64,000 nucleotides of DNA. Source: Calothrix sp. NIES-2100. GTDB lineage: Bacteria; Cyanobacteriota; Cyanobacteriia; Cyanobacteriales; Nostocaceae. The stretch is from NCBI RefSeq assembly GCF_002368195.1, contig NZ_AP018178.1, positions 5,546,145 to 5,610,144 on the forward strand, in the 5' to 3' direction. Shown here in pieces: positions 54,750 to 63,289 of the stretch; the stretch's first letter is position 1, and each line of letters starts with the position of its first letter. The notes beneath the pieces were generated by a model. It was not told the origin of the DNA, did not search any database, and saw nothing but the letters and a program-made list of their open reading frames with translations. The position numbers were made by a program, and so were the translations under genes.

Positions 54750-54784
54750 TCAACAGTCAACAGTCAACCGTCAACCGTCAACAC
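54750..54784. repeat. Heptamer STRR (TCAACAG/TCAACCG x5)
   Basis: Five in-register heptamers. The last one (54778-54784) contains the complement of the Uma2 gene's TGA stop. Confidence 0.9.
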
Positions 54785-55443
54785 CCAAGCGCTGCATCAA
54801 AAATCTGCTGCACGGTAAGCTTAAGTTCAGGAAACCTGGGGGAAATAATGAGTTGATTGCCTTTAAAGGCGGTCATTTTATATTCTCCTTCAACCAGTTT
54901 GCAGACAAAAATAGTTGGTTGTTTGGGATTACCAATAAAATTGCGTCCTCCCAACGCTTTGTAATCGACAAGCCAGTATTCGGGAATACCCATCTCCTCG
55001 TAGTCGGCAAACTTTTTGTAGTAGTCGTCGCGCCAGTTGGTAAGGCAGTGCGTTGGACGGGTTTCCCAGCTTGAAGCAACTGCCGTACTCACAACTTCAA
55101 TTACTAGGGGTACGGATTCAGGCTGAGTAACTGTAGATTCTTTTTTCCACAGGGGTTCATTGATGAGATTGGTGCGGTTGATGACCAAAAAATCAGGTGA
55201 GTAAGCGGATTCACCATTGGGGGTTTTAACAAAAGCTGTTTTTGGGATGTTATGAGGTAGATTGAGTCGGTCAAATTCAGTGCCGATTTTACGCGCTAAA
55301 AATCCGGCTATATCTTCATGGTCGCCGCTTGGGGGTGCCATTTCAATAATTACTCCATTATGTAGTTCGTAGCGCTTCCCGTCGTTTGGATACCACTCGA
55401 TAAATTCTTGAAAGGTGACTATTCTGGGAGGTGCTTGGGTCAT
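54778..55443 (-). CDS. Uma2-family restriction-endonuclease-like protein
   Basis: The 221-aa protein has the Uma2 (DUF820) PD-(D/E)xK-like fold: 'TFQEFIEWYPNDGKRYELHNGVIIEM', 'YSPDFLVINR' (metal Asp), 'VPLVIEVVST', 'NWRDDYYKKFADYEEMGIPEYWLVDY'. Members are abundant in cyanobacteria and of uncertain role. The motif normally read as 'VVSTNWRDDY' is split by a 15-residue insert (AVASSWETRPTHCLT) encoded by a 45-bp repeat between the active-site strand and the following helix. The stop codon is in an STRR unit. Confidence 0.85.
   Translation of the reverse strand: MTQAPPRIVTFQEFIEWYPNDGKRYELHNGVIIEMAPPSGDHEDIAGFLARKIGTEFDRLNLPHNIPKTAFVKTPNGESAYSPDFLVINRTNLINEPLWKKESTVTQPESVPLVIEVVSTAVASSWETRPTHCLTNWRDDYYKKFADYEEMGIPEYWLVDYKALGGRNFIGNPKQPTIFVCKLVEGEYKMTAFKGNQLIISPRFPELKLTVQQIFDAALGC
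55039..55086 (-). repeat. 45-bp in-frame palindromic repeat insertion in Uma2 gene
   Basis: A palindrome with arms GGCAGTGCG and AACTGCC around GGGTTTCCC (55044-55084) interrupts the conserved 'ST-NWRDDY' motif. A related copy is intergenic at 45458-45497. The insert length is exactly 15 codons. Confidence 0.8.
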
Positions 55444-55617
55444 AAAGGTGAATAATTTTTAATATAAATTTCTCCCTAACCATATTGTACGGTCAGAAAA
55501 ACCCCAGTTAAGCCAACACAAGCGATGTCGGACGACAAGCCGCTTCGCGTCTACGCATTTCTCACCACCCGCAACACCAAAAAAGCGATCGCATTTTTCA
55601 TATTTTCAAATTGATAT
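55444..55617. other. Short gap upstream of the Uma2 gene
   Basis: 174 bp with the probable Uma2 promoter; contains one GCGATCGC and a GCGATGTCGGACGACAAGCC fragment also found near 50330. Nothing else is seen. Confidence 0.4.
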
Positions 55618-55890
55618 CGTGTTGGAGTACTTCAAAGTCGTGTTGAGGTACTTCAAAGTCGTGTTGAGGTACTTCAGAGTCGTGTTGAGGTACTTCAGAG
55701 TCGTGTTGAGGTACTTCAGAGTCGTGTTGGAGTACTTTAGAGTCGTGTTGGAGTACTTTAGAGTCGTGTTGGAGTACTTCAGAGTCGTGTTGGAGTACTT
55801 CAGAGTCGTGTTGAGGTACTTCAGAGTCGTGTTGGAGTACTTCAGAGTCGTGTTGAGGTACTTCAGAGTCGTGTTGAGGTACTTCAGAGT
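55618..55890. repeat. Second 21-bp tandem repeat array, 13 copies
   Basis: Thirteen full 21-bp units (CGTGTTGAGGTA followed by CTTCAGAGT) and a 12-bp partial unit at 55891. Two main variants, TTGAGG and TTGGAG, alternate irregularly. Unit length, copy number and total length (273 bp) equal those of the unrelated array at 11197-11469. The open frame through it (VVLRYFR repeats) has no support as a gene. Confidence 0.95.
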
Positions 55891-55945
55891 CGTGTTGAGG
55901 TATTATGATGCTGCATTTCCCTCGCTTAACCCGACTTACAGTGAA

Positions 55946-56063
55946 GGCGATCGCACTTCATGGGAAAATATCACAGGCGATCGCACTTACTAAGAAATAT
56001 CACAGGCGATCGCACTTGCTGAGAAATATCACAGGCGATCGCACTTACTGAGAAATATCACAG
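55946..56063. repeat. Tandem HIP1-containing repeat, 4 copies of 29-30 bp
   Basis: Four units, each starting GGCGATCGCACTT and ending AATATCACA, at 55946, 55976, 56005 and 56034. The palindrome GGCGATCGC is thus spaced about every 29 bp. It lies between the 21-bp array and the stop of the STAND-WD40 gene. Confidence 0.9.
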
Positions 56064-56079
56064 ATCACCCTTTATCTTC

Positions 56080-59000
56080 TCATTGCCTGGTCACCGAGCG
56101 AAGCCGAGGTGCTGTCTTCAGATCATCGCAGAGATTCCTGTCACCCTCAGTCAAATTCGGGTTATTCTGCAAATAATCATGCAACCACCTACAACCCCGC
56201 ACCAACAACTCATCTAAATTCTCCACAGGCCACAACCGCGCTGTTTTGTCATCTGATGCGGTGGCGATGGTTTTGCCGTCCGGGCTGAAACTCACACCCC
56301 AGACACGGGACTGATGCCCTTTGAATTCTTGTAAAAGTTGCCCTTGCAGGTTCCACAAACGCGCTGTTTTGTCTGATGAGGCAGTGGCGATAGTTTTGCC
56401 GTCTGGGCTGAAACTCACACTATTGACAGGTAGCTGATGCCGCAATTCTTGTAAAAGTTGTCCTTGCAGGTTCCACAACCATGCTGTATTATCAGCAGAT
56501 GCGGTAGCGATGGTTTGGCCATCCGGGCTAAAACTCACACTATTGACAGGTAGCTGATGCCCTTTGAATTCTTGTAAAAGTTGCCCTTGCAAGTTCCACA
56601 ACCGCACTGTTTTGTCTGAGGAGGCGGTGGCGATAGTTTTGCCGTCTGGGCTGAAACTCACACTATTGACAGGTAGCTGATGCCCTTTGAATTCTTGTAA
56701 AAGTTGCCCTTGCAGGTTCCACAACCGCGCTGTTCTGTCCGCAGAGCCGGTGGTAATGGTTTTGCCGTCCGGGCTAAAACTCACACTATTGACAGGTAGC
56801 TGATGCCCTTTGAATTCTTGTAAAAGTTGCCCTTGCAAGTTCCACAACCGTGCTGTTCTGTCTGAGGAGGCGGTGGCGATAGTTTTGCCGTCTGGGCTGA
56901 AACTCACACTATTGACAGGTAGCTGATGCCCTTTGAATTCTTGTAAAAGTTGCCCTTGCAAGTTCCACAACCGCACTGTTTTGTCTGAGGAGGCGGTGGC
57001 GATAGTTTTGCCGTCTGGGCTGAAACTCACACTATTGACAGGTAGCTGATGCCCTTTGAATTCTTGTAAAAGTTGCCCTTGCAATTTCCACAACCGCGCT
57101 GTTCTGTCCGCAGAGCCGGTAGTAATGGTTTTGCCGTCCGGGCTGAAACTCACACTAGTGACACTGGACTGATGCTGCATTTCTTGTAAAAGTTGCCCTT
57201 GCAAGTTCCACAACCGCGCTTTTTTGTCCCAAGAAGCGGTGGCGATAGTTTTGCCGTCTGGGCTGAAACTCACACTATTGACAGGTAGCTGATGCCCTTT
57301 GAATTCTTGTAAAAGTTGCCCTTGCAAGTTCCACAACCGCACTGTTTTGTCTGAGGAGGCGGTGGCGATAGTTTTGCCGTCCGGGCTGAAACTCACACCA
57401 TAGACACTAGACTGGTGCCGCAATTCTTGTAAAAGTTGCCCCTGCAACTTCCACAACCGCGCTGTTTTGTCCCAAGAGGCGGTGGCGATGGTTTTGCCAT
57501 CCGGGCTGAAACTCACACTTAAGACACTAGACTGGTGCCGCAATTTTTGTATAAGTTGCCCTTGCAGGTTCCACAACCGTGCTGTTTTGTCCGAGGAGGC
57601 GGTGGCGATGGTTTTGCCATCTGGGCTGAAACTCACACTTAAGACACTCGACTGATGCCCGGTGAATTGTTGTAAAATTTGCCCTTGCAGGTTCCACAAC
57701 CGCACTGTTTTGTCCGAGGAGGCGGTGGCGATGGTTTTACCGTCCGGGCTGAAACTCACACTAGTGACACTCGACTGGTGACGCAATTGTTGTAAAAGTT
57801 GCCCTTGCAGGTTCCACAACCGCACTGTTTTGTCCGAGGAGGCGGTGGCGATGGTTTTGCCATCCGGGCTGAAACTCACACTTGAAACAATGTCCTGATG
57901 CCATTGCAACTGGTTGCGTTCTTTAATATTGCTAAGAATGGTATGCAAAGCAAAAATTGGTTTAAAAGCTGGGTATTTTTCTAGTGGGCGACTATCTTTA
58001 ACTAGATTTTTCAACTCTTTACCACTATGCATTGCCAATAGCAAAGATTCTAACTCAGCAAATTCAAATTGTCTTAAAGCATTAACTCCTGCCCGTTCTA
58101 AGTTTTTTCCTTGGAGTGCTTCTTGTTGTGCTGCTTTTGCAGCATTTGCTTCCTCAATTTTATTAATGGCATACAAAGCAGATAAACCAGCCACCAGTAA
58201 TAAAACTATTGCTAAAGCAGAACTCAACGCTAATCTATTACGCCCTTGCTTAATTTTCTGTTCAGCTTCTCGGTTAGCATCAGCTAATATTTTCTTTGCT
58301 GCTTGTTCGCGTTGTAAATTGGTTTCTGCTTGCAAACGTTGCTCACGTTCCCTTGCTAATTCTTTTCTTAACTCACTTTCCTTTTGCTGGCGAATAAAAG
58401 CCACGAGATAATCATGCACCAACTGGTAACGGTCAGCAGGCAATTCTGGCAACAGCAAAACTAAACCAGATTTAACAACAATATCTAACACTAACTCTAA
58501 CTTATCGACTGCTCCTAAATCTGCTGCTAAATCAGCCTTAGTTTTTAACGGGCGTGTCCCATTTTCATTGGTTAATAAATATAAAACTAATCTCGCAGTT
58601 TGTTCATTCACTGCACCACAATCTTTAATAACTTCCTCTAAAAATCGCTCAACTAATTTCTCCTTAGTCCCCGCCTGATGATATCTTTCTAAACTCGTAA
58701 TTTTCTCAGTTTGCAACTGCGCCCCCACAATTTGCAACTCAATCGGGCGTACCTCCCCAATATCCCCCGCCAAATCTGTTACTAATTCATCAATTAAGTT
58801 AGGCTCTAAATAAAAATTTGTCTTCTCCGTCAAACTTTGAATTACATTTTTAGCATCATCAGGTAAAAAATTACCCAAGTAATAACGAATATTTTTATCA
58901 AGAATATTATTATTAATAACTTTTAAATCACATATTCTATCTAACTCTAATAAATAATGTAAATAATCTTCTCGCAAAGACAAAATTACCTTTACAAAGG

Positions 59001-61128
59001 GGATATCTAAGCAGACGCGGAGAAATTCATAAAAAGGTCGCCTTTGTCCTTGGTCTTGACAAACAAAGAAAAACTCTTCAAATTGGTCAAAAATTAAAAC
59101 TGTTAATAAATTCCGTTCTGCATTATGCCGCAACTGCGCTAATATCTCTGCCGCAGAATTAAGAGATATTCCCTGCAACCTCTCAACACTTTCTACTAAC
59201 AGCCGTCTCAACATCCCCAGCCAATCTGTATAACTTCGCAACAAAATTGGTAAAGCATCTCGCTCACCAATTGGTTGTTTTTGCAAAGCTGGGATTAATC
59301 CCCCTTGTAAAATTGAACTTTTCCCCACTCCCGACTGTCCATGAATTACAGTTAATTTATGTTCAGTTCCGCTAACTCTTTCCCGTAACCGCCGCACATC
59401 TTGAACTCGGCTAGAAACTGCAATTTCTTGCGCGATTGTTTCTGTATTTTCTGGTTGTATCTGTGCTGGGTTAATTACCTGTCTTTGCGGGTTAAGATAA
59501 GATGCACCAACAAAAGCCCGAAACCCAAATTGCTGTTCAATTTGTAATCGCTCTTGCTTGAGATGAAAAGCATCTAAATATCTAGCTTGCTCAAAGTAAA
59601 GTTCCCGCAATCTTGACAAAATAGAGATATATAATTGCGGGTTGTACTGGGGATTACTTTCTGATTTTGCTTGTTCTAAAGTACTAACTTCTGCGGTGAC
59701 TTCGCCTAAACCCCGTTGCGCACGAGCTAACAATACCCGGTAAAAACTCAACTCATGGGGTTGTAATATCATACCTGGTTGATTACTTACTAAACCCAAA
59801 GAACCCCACCCCGCCAAAGCGATGCTTTGTCTCCCCTCCCCGTAAACGGGGAGGGGATTAAGGGGTGGGGTAAAAGGGTACTGCATCCCCACGGAAATTG
59901 CTATATTTAATACTTCCAGTGCTTGTTGTGCAAATTGCTGTGCTTCTTCCCAGCGCGAATTTTGTAACGCCACCTCAGCCAAAAAGCCATAATCTTGAGC
60001 TATCTGTCGCGGCGTGCCATACTCTTGATGGAGTATCAGCGATTGTTCAGCAAGGCTTTGTAAATCACCCCATGCTTGTAAACTGCGGAGAACTTCACCC
60101 AAGTTACTAATATATTCGGCAATTAAATCCGGCTTTTGTGCTGACTCTAAAATCTCAATAGCTTGCTGAAAATAATTTCTTGCTGCTTCCCAATTCCCTT
60201 GATTTTCTCCCTGATTAATATTAGCCTGGCGTTGATAGGCTAAAGCGATATGAGCTAATAATATACCTTGCCGTTCTAGTTTAAAAGCTAAAGCGAAACC
60301 TAACCCCCCAGCCCCCTTCCCTACTAGGGAAGGGGGAGAATTCAAAGCCTCTCTCCTTGTAGGAGAGAGGTTTGGAGAGAGGTTTTCCTCATCCTGTGCA
60401 AAGTCAGATAAATTAGATAAATTATTATTTTCTTGCCAAAACCCTAAACTTTGCTGATATCGTGCTAAAGCCGCATCTAACCTATCATATAAATAATCAT
60501 ATAACCCAAAGACAAATTCTAAATTTGCTTGAATAGCTGCATCTAAAACTTCCGCACGGCTTTGTAAATCTTGTTGCGCCGTTGACAGTTCCCAACAAAT
60601 TTGCGGATTGGGTTTGACATTACCCGCAAAGATTTCATCAGTCCTTTGCCGCAGCAACTCAATTAAATTATGAGTAGTATTATTAAAAGCAATATTAGTT
60701 GCCCAACTCTCTAAATCTGCCGCCAAGGAAATCAACTTGTGCAGAGCTTGGTCATTAATCCACAACAATATGGGAAACGGGAAATTCTTTCTAAACTCTT
60801 CCCTTACCTGATTCGCCGCAGTCAATACCGTATCAATATCCTTCACCGACTCCAAACCAAAAACCATCAAAGCCGGTGGCTGCTCATCTCCCAACTGCGA
60901 TTTAATAGCAGTGTAAAGAGTTTTCACCGATGCAGGTAAAGTTATTTCCCGAATTTCCACGGTAGATAATTGGTGCAGACGTTGGACAATCCGTTGCTGC
61001 AAAGCTGCATAATTACAGCGTAATAATATCAGCGAAAATTCACCTTGAGAAAGCCTAATTGCTCTCACCAAAGTTTTTAATGATTGTTCATTGTCAGCAT
61101 CTAAATTTTGAATTTCTTCATGAGTCAT
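56080..61128 (-). CDS. STAND ATPase with TPR region, membrane segment and 14 WD40 repeats
   Basis: About 1682 aa. The N-terminal 180 residues ('FSLILLRCNYAAL', 'FPFPILLWINDQALHKL', 'LESWATNIAFN') are of a type found before STAND/TPR modules. A helical TPR-like region follows (about 200-560), then a nSTAND1-like ATPase (Walker A 'GQSGVGKSS' near 596, Walker B 'VLIFDQFEEFF' near 680), a coiled segment, one membrane helix (about 970-990), and fourteen nearly identical WD40 repeats (about 1079-1645), enough for two seven-bladed propellers. Such proteins are thought to assemble and signal when the sensor repeats bind a ligand. The ATG at 61128 is preferred to a GTG 15 codons earlier in repeat DNA. 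Two repeat insertions lie in the TPR region and the C-terminal tail is also repeat-derived. Confidence 0.9.
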   Translation of the reverse strand: MTHEEIQNLDADNEQSLKTLVRAIRLSQGEFSLILLRCNYAALQQRIVQRLHQLSTVEIREITLPASVKTLYTAIKSQLGDEQPPALMVFGLESVKDIDTVLTAANQVREEFRKNFPFPILLWINDQALHKLISLAADLESWATNIAFNNTTHNLIELLRQRTDEIFAGNVKPNPQICWELSTAQQDLQSRAEVLDAAIQANLEFVFGLYDYLYDRLDAALARYQQSLGFWQENNNLSNLSDFAQDEENLSPNLSPTRREALNSPPSLVGKGAGGLGFALAFKLERQGILLAHIALAYQRQANINQGENQGNWEAARNYFQQAIEILESAQKPDLIAEYISNLGEVLRSLQAWGDLQSLAEQSLILHQEYGTPRQIAQDYGFLAEVALQNSRWEEAQQFAQQALEVLNIAISVGMQYPFTPPLNPLPVYGEGRQSIALAGWGSLGLVSNQPGMILQPHELSFYRVLLARAQRGLGEVTAEVSTLEQAKSESNPQYNPQLYISILSRLRELYFEQARYLDAFHLKQERLQIEQQFGFRAFVGASYLNPQRQVINPAQIQPENTETIAQEIAVSSRVQDVRRLRERVSGTEHKLTVIHGQSGVGKSSILQGGLIPALQKQPIGERDALPILLRSYTDWLGMLRRLLVESVERLQGISLNSAAEILAQLRHNAERNLLTVLIFDQFEEFFFVCQDQGQRRPFYEFLRVCLDIPFVKVILSLREDYLHYLLELDRICDLKVINNNILDKNIRYYLGNFLPDDAKNVIQSLTEKTNFYLEPNLIDELVTDLAGDIGEVRPIELQIVGAQLQTEKITSLERYHQAGTKEKLVERFLEEVIKDCGAVNEQTARLVLYLLTNENGTRPLKTKADLAADLGAVDKLELVLDIVVKSGLVLLLPELPADRYQLVHDYLVAFIRQQKESELRKELAREREQRLQAETNLQREQAAKKILADANREAEQKIKQGRNRLALSSALAIVLLLVAGLSALYAINKIEEANAAKAAQQEALQGKNLERAGVNALRQFEFAELESLLLAMHSGKELKNLVKDSRPLEKYPAFKPIFALHTILSNIKERNQLQWHQDIVSSVSFSPDGKTIATASSDKTVRLWNLQGQLLQQLRHQSSVTSVSFSPDGKTIATASSDKTVRLWNLQGQILQQFTGHQSSVLSVSFSPDGKTIATASSDKTARLWNLQGQLIQKLRHQSSVLSVSFSPDGKTIATASWDKTARLWKLQGQLLQELRHQSSVYGVSFSPDGKTIATASSDKTVRLWNLQGQLLQEFKGHQLPVNSVSFSPDGKTIATASWDKKARLWNLQGQLLQEMQHQSSVTSVSFSPDGKTITTGSADRTARLWKLQGQLLQEFKGHQLPVNSVSFSPDGKTIATASSDKTVRLWNLQGQLLQEFKGHQLPVNSVSFSPDGKTIATASSDRTARLWNLQGQLLQEFKGHQLPVNSVSFSPDGKTITTGSADRTARLWNLQGQLLQEFKGHQLPVNSVSFSPDGKTIATASSDKTVRLWNLQGQLLQEFKGHQLPVNSVSFSPDGQTIATASADNTAWLWNLQGQLLQELRHQLPVNSVSFSPDGKTIATASSDKTARLWNLQGQLLQEFKGHQSRVWGVSFSPDGKTIATASDDKTARLWPVENLDELLVRGCRWLHDYLQNNPNLTEGDRNLCDDLKTAPRLRSVTRQ
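56190..57890 (-). repeat. Near-identical WD40-coding DNA repeats (14 units)
   Basis: Fourteen units of about 120-123 bp each encoding 'SVSFSPDGKTIATASSDKT' and 'RLWNLQGQLLQE'. Several neighbouring units differ by only a few bases, which indicates recent duplication or gene conversion within the gene. Confidence 0.95.
59803..59880 (-). repeat. In-frame palindromic insert like the MITE core, in the STAND gene
   Basis: ACCCCACCCCGCC ... CCCCTCCCCGTAAACGGGG ... GGGGTGGGGTAAAA closely follows the palindromic core of the MITE copies at 10003, 50446 and 54518, without their TIRs. On the coding strand it gives 'FTPPLNPLPVYGEG' in the TPR region. Confidence 0.85.
60298..60393 (-). repeat. Second in-frame repeat insertion in the STAND gene
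   Basis: Two adjacent hairpins (CCCCCTTCCCTACTAGGGAA and CCTCTCTCCTTGTAGGAGAG type) encode 'ENLSPNLSPTRREA' and 'PPSLVGKGAGGLG', foreign to a TPR helix. The frame remains open. Confidence 0.8.
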
Positions 61129-61379
61129 AATTATTTGTATTTGGTGGCGGTGCGTTAGCCTACGGCATAACACACCCTACATCTGAGATTATTGCAGCAG
61201 TTAAATAGTCATGCTTTCCGCCATCCCGCCGTCACCATAGAATGGTGCGGCTAATCGAACCAAGCCTGCCTTCGCAGGCTCAAGATATTCAGCCTGCAAC
61301 GGCAGGCTTTGTACCAGTAGCCCCAGGCTTCCAGCCTGCGGGCGATTTTTCGGGTAGGCGCATAAATTATTTAAATTCT
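61129..61379. other. 251-bp gap between the STAND gene and its upstream ATPase gene
   Basis: Includes a GCGTTAGCCTACGGCATAAC repeat fragment near 61150 and a set of AGCCTGC/GCAGGCT palindromes at 61262-61345. The two genes run in the same direction, so the gap is transcribed if they form an operon. Confidence 0.55.
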
Positions 61380-62690
61380 TCATCCCGGAAATTCCTTCGC
61401 CTCCATCAAAATGGGATTAATATCAAACCATGAACCATCCTCATCACGATATTCAAATACAAACATACTGCGCAACAAAAGCTCATATTTTTCATGTCCT
61501 CTCAAGCTTTTATTTTGCGCTACCTCGCGCAACGATTGCCATTCATCTGCTGTAATCGCTAAAGTTAGCTCATTGCAGCGTTGTTTAATCACACTTTCTA
61601 CACAATCACGGGTAATTGGGGGATCTTCTCTTTGCAAACAGCGAAATAATAACATTAACAAATTCCGCAGATGTCCACCACTAACTCGGCAAATTCTATC
61701 TAATGTATCAGGACTGTCAAACACCTGAGTAATTAAATTTAAATTTACATTTTGCATTTGTTCCCAACTTACCCCAGGAAAAGCCCTCACCATAATCATC
61801 TGTTGCAATAATGTGATTCCTCGCCCAAAGTCAGCCCCATTTCGTAGCTGCACCGGAACCATCGGTAAAACTTTCGGATCAACACCAAAGCGATTGGTTA
61901 ATCTGCCCAAAGCGTTAGAAAATACTAACACTAGGGGAATTGTATAAATAACGTGACAATTTAATTGGTTTAGCTGTTCGCCCCGTTCCACAAATAGATA
62001 TTCTGGCTGGTAATAACCCGATGGCTTTAAGGAATTATCAACTCTATCAAGATTATCGACAATTACCACCAATCCGGCTTTACCTTTCTCCTTCAGCTTC
62101 TCTTTAGCAGGTTTAAGTAATTCATTGTTAATTGCTTCTAAAATCCCATTAGTGCGCGGTTCTAAATATTGCCGCAATTGACTGCGCAGCTTGGGACTAT
62201 CTTTAGTTTTCGCAGAAATTTTGGCAATACCCACAGATAACTCTCCCCCAAGCTCCATCGGTGTTTGCAAAAACTCGCCAATCTCGTGAAATAAATTTTG
62301 AAAATATCCCGGTTTGATATTAATTTTTATATCTTCCAGACTTTTGCTGACTTCACGAGCTACAGCCAATAAAATATCTGTAACATCAACATCAGCCATA
62401 TCCAGACTTTGGCTGGACTCAAAATATACTACATGAAAATCCTGCTTTTCCAACTCCGCCTTCAGCCGCAGTAATTCCGTAGACTTGCCACAACCGATAT
62501 GTCCGGTAAATAATTGACAGGTAGGTGTTTCTGGTGACAATCGGGTGATAGTGCGTCCCAATTCTTCAATAATCTTTGCACCCCGCACCACAGAAAAATC
62601 AATATAATATTGCCGATCCTCTGGTTTGCTGACAACCAAAGTCTTGCTAGGGTTCGAGGCCTGAAAAAACTTCTGTAAATCCAGTTTCAT
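61380..62690 (-). CDS. P-loop ATPase, probable partner of the STAND-WD40 protein
   Basis: The 436-aa AAA-like ATPase has Walker A in 'LFTGHIGCGKSTELLRL' (about 68-76), Walker B in 'LVVIVDNLDRVD' (about 207-218), a sensor-like 'CHVIYTIPLVLVF', and a C-terminal winged-helix-like region ('RVSGGHLRNLLMLLF'). It resembles KAP/Cdc6-type bacterial ATPases but I cannot name the family firmly. No signal peptide or membrane segment. It lies upstream of and co-directional with the STAND-WD40 gene, which suggests a two-component signalling or defence module. Confidence 0.82.
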   Translation of the reverse strand: MKLDLQKFFQASNPSKTLVVSKPEDRQYYIDFSVVRGAKIIEELGRTITRLSPETPTCQLFTGHIGCGKSTELLRLKAELEKQDFHVVYFESSQSLDMADVDVTDILLAVAREVSKSLEDIKINIKPGYFQNLFHEIGEFLQTPMELGGELSVGIAKISAKTKDSPKLRSQLRQYLEPRTNGILEAINNELLKPAKEKLKEKGKAGLVVIVDNLDRVDNSLKPSGYYQPEYLFVERGEQLNQLNCHVIYTIPLVLVFSNALGRLTNRFGVDPKVLPMVPVQLRNGADFGRGITLLQQMIMVRAFPGVSWEQMQNVNLNLITQVFDSPDTLDRICRVSGGHLRNLLMLLFRCLQREDPPITRDCVESVIKQRCNELTLAITADEWQSLREVAQNKSLRGHEKYELLLRSMFVFEYRDEDGSWFDINPILMEAKEFPG

Positions 62691-62753
62691 GACAAATCAC
62701 CCAAAATCAGCCCAATGCTACGGCTTATTTCAGTGATTATGACAGAAGAAACG

Positions 62754-62781
62754 ATGAAGGATGAAGGATGAAGGATGAAGT
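62754..62781. repeat. Heptamer STRR (ATGAAGG x4)
   Basis: Three ATGAAGG and one ATGAAGT, a heptamer family not seen elsewhere in the window. Confidence 0.9.
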
Positions 62782-62844
62782 AACAAAGCCGTCTCAGTGA
62801 AAAAATTCTCATCACCATACATGAAAGGGGGATAAGGAGGATAA

Positions 62845-62942
62845 ATGCCCAATGCCCCATGCCCAATGCCCAATGCCCCATGCCCCATGCCCCATGCCCA
62901 ATGCCCAATGCCCAATGCCCAATGCCCCATGCCCCATGCCCC
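62845..62942. repeat. Heptamer STRR (ATGCCCA/ATGCCCC x14)
   Basis: Fourteen in-register heptamers plus a partial ATGC, the longest STRR in the window. A/C in the last position varies in blocks, as if units were amplified in groups. Confidence 0.95.
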
Positions 62943-63289
62943 ATGCAAGTTGAGATAGGCTCTCAATTGAGAATTAATGCGAATACTTCTCAAACTAATG
63001 TGAAAATATAATGACAGTAAATTAATCGATTATTCAACTAATCCTGATGCAATTTCTCTAATTTCAGAAATTTTATGGCTTTTATAGAATAAATTAGGCA
63101 AAATCGCTGCCATATTTTTTTATAGACAGGAATTACGCAAAATAACTCTGAAAATATCTTTCCTTCGTGTACTTCGTGTACTTCGTGGTTCGTTTTTCCC
63201 TTCGTCCTGCCTAAGTCCTAATATATATAGATTGACTTTTGTACCAGGACACTTTAACCTTTTTAGTGAGAATATATAGCAACATACTT

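Larger units (their letters stand above)
54322..54777. other. 456-bp intergenic region made of repeats
   Basis: Upstream of purD and downstream of the Uma2 gene. Almost fully repetitive: STRR at 54400-54483, MITE copy 3 at 54518-54710 inside GTAGGGGC-type DNA, and STRR at 54750-54784. Open frames through it (113 and 84 aa) are repeat translations. Confidence 0.7.
62691..63289. other. 599-bp intergenic region upstream of divergent ATPase and TonB-like genes
   Basis: Holds STRRs at 62754-62781 and 62845-62942. A 9-bp repeat of CTTCGTGTA/CTTCGTGGT lies at about 63171-63195. AT-rich DNA before 63290 is probably the TonB-like gene's promoter. Open frames of 85-87 aa here are STRR translations. 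Confidence 0.6.

Noticed and set aside
55619..55993. 124-aa open frame with VVLRYFR repeats
   Set aside because: The frame is simply the 21-bp array read in one direction; it runs on into the HIP1 repeats and has no ribosome site or non-repeat domain.
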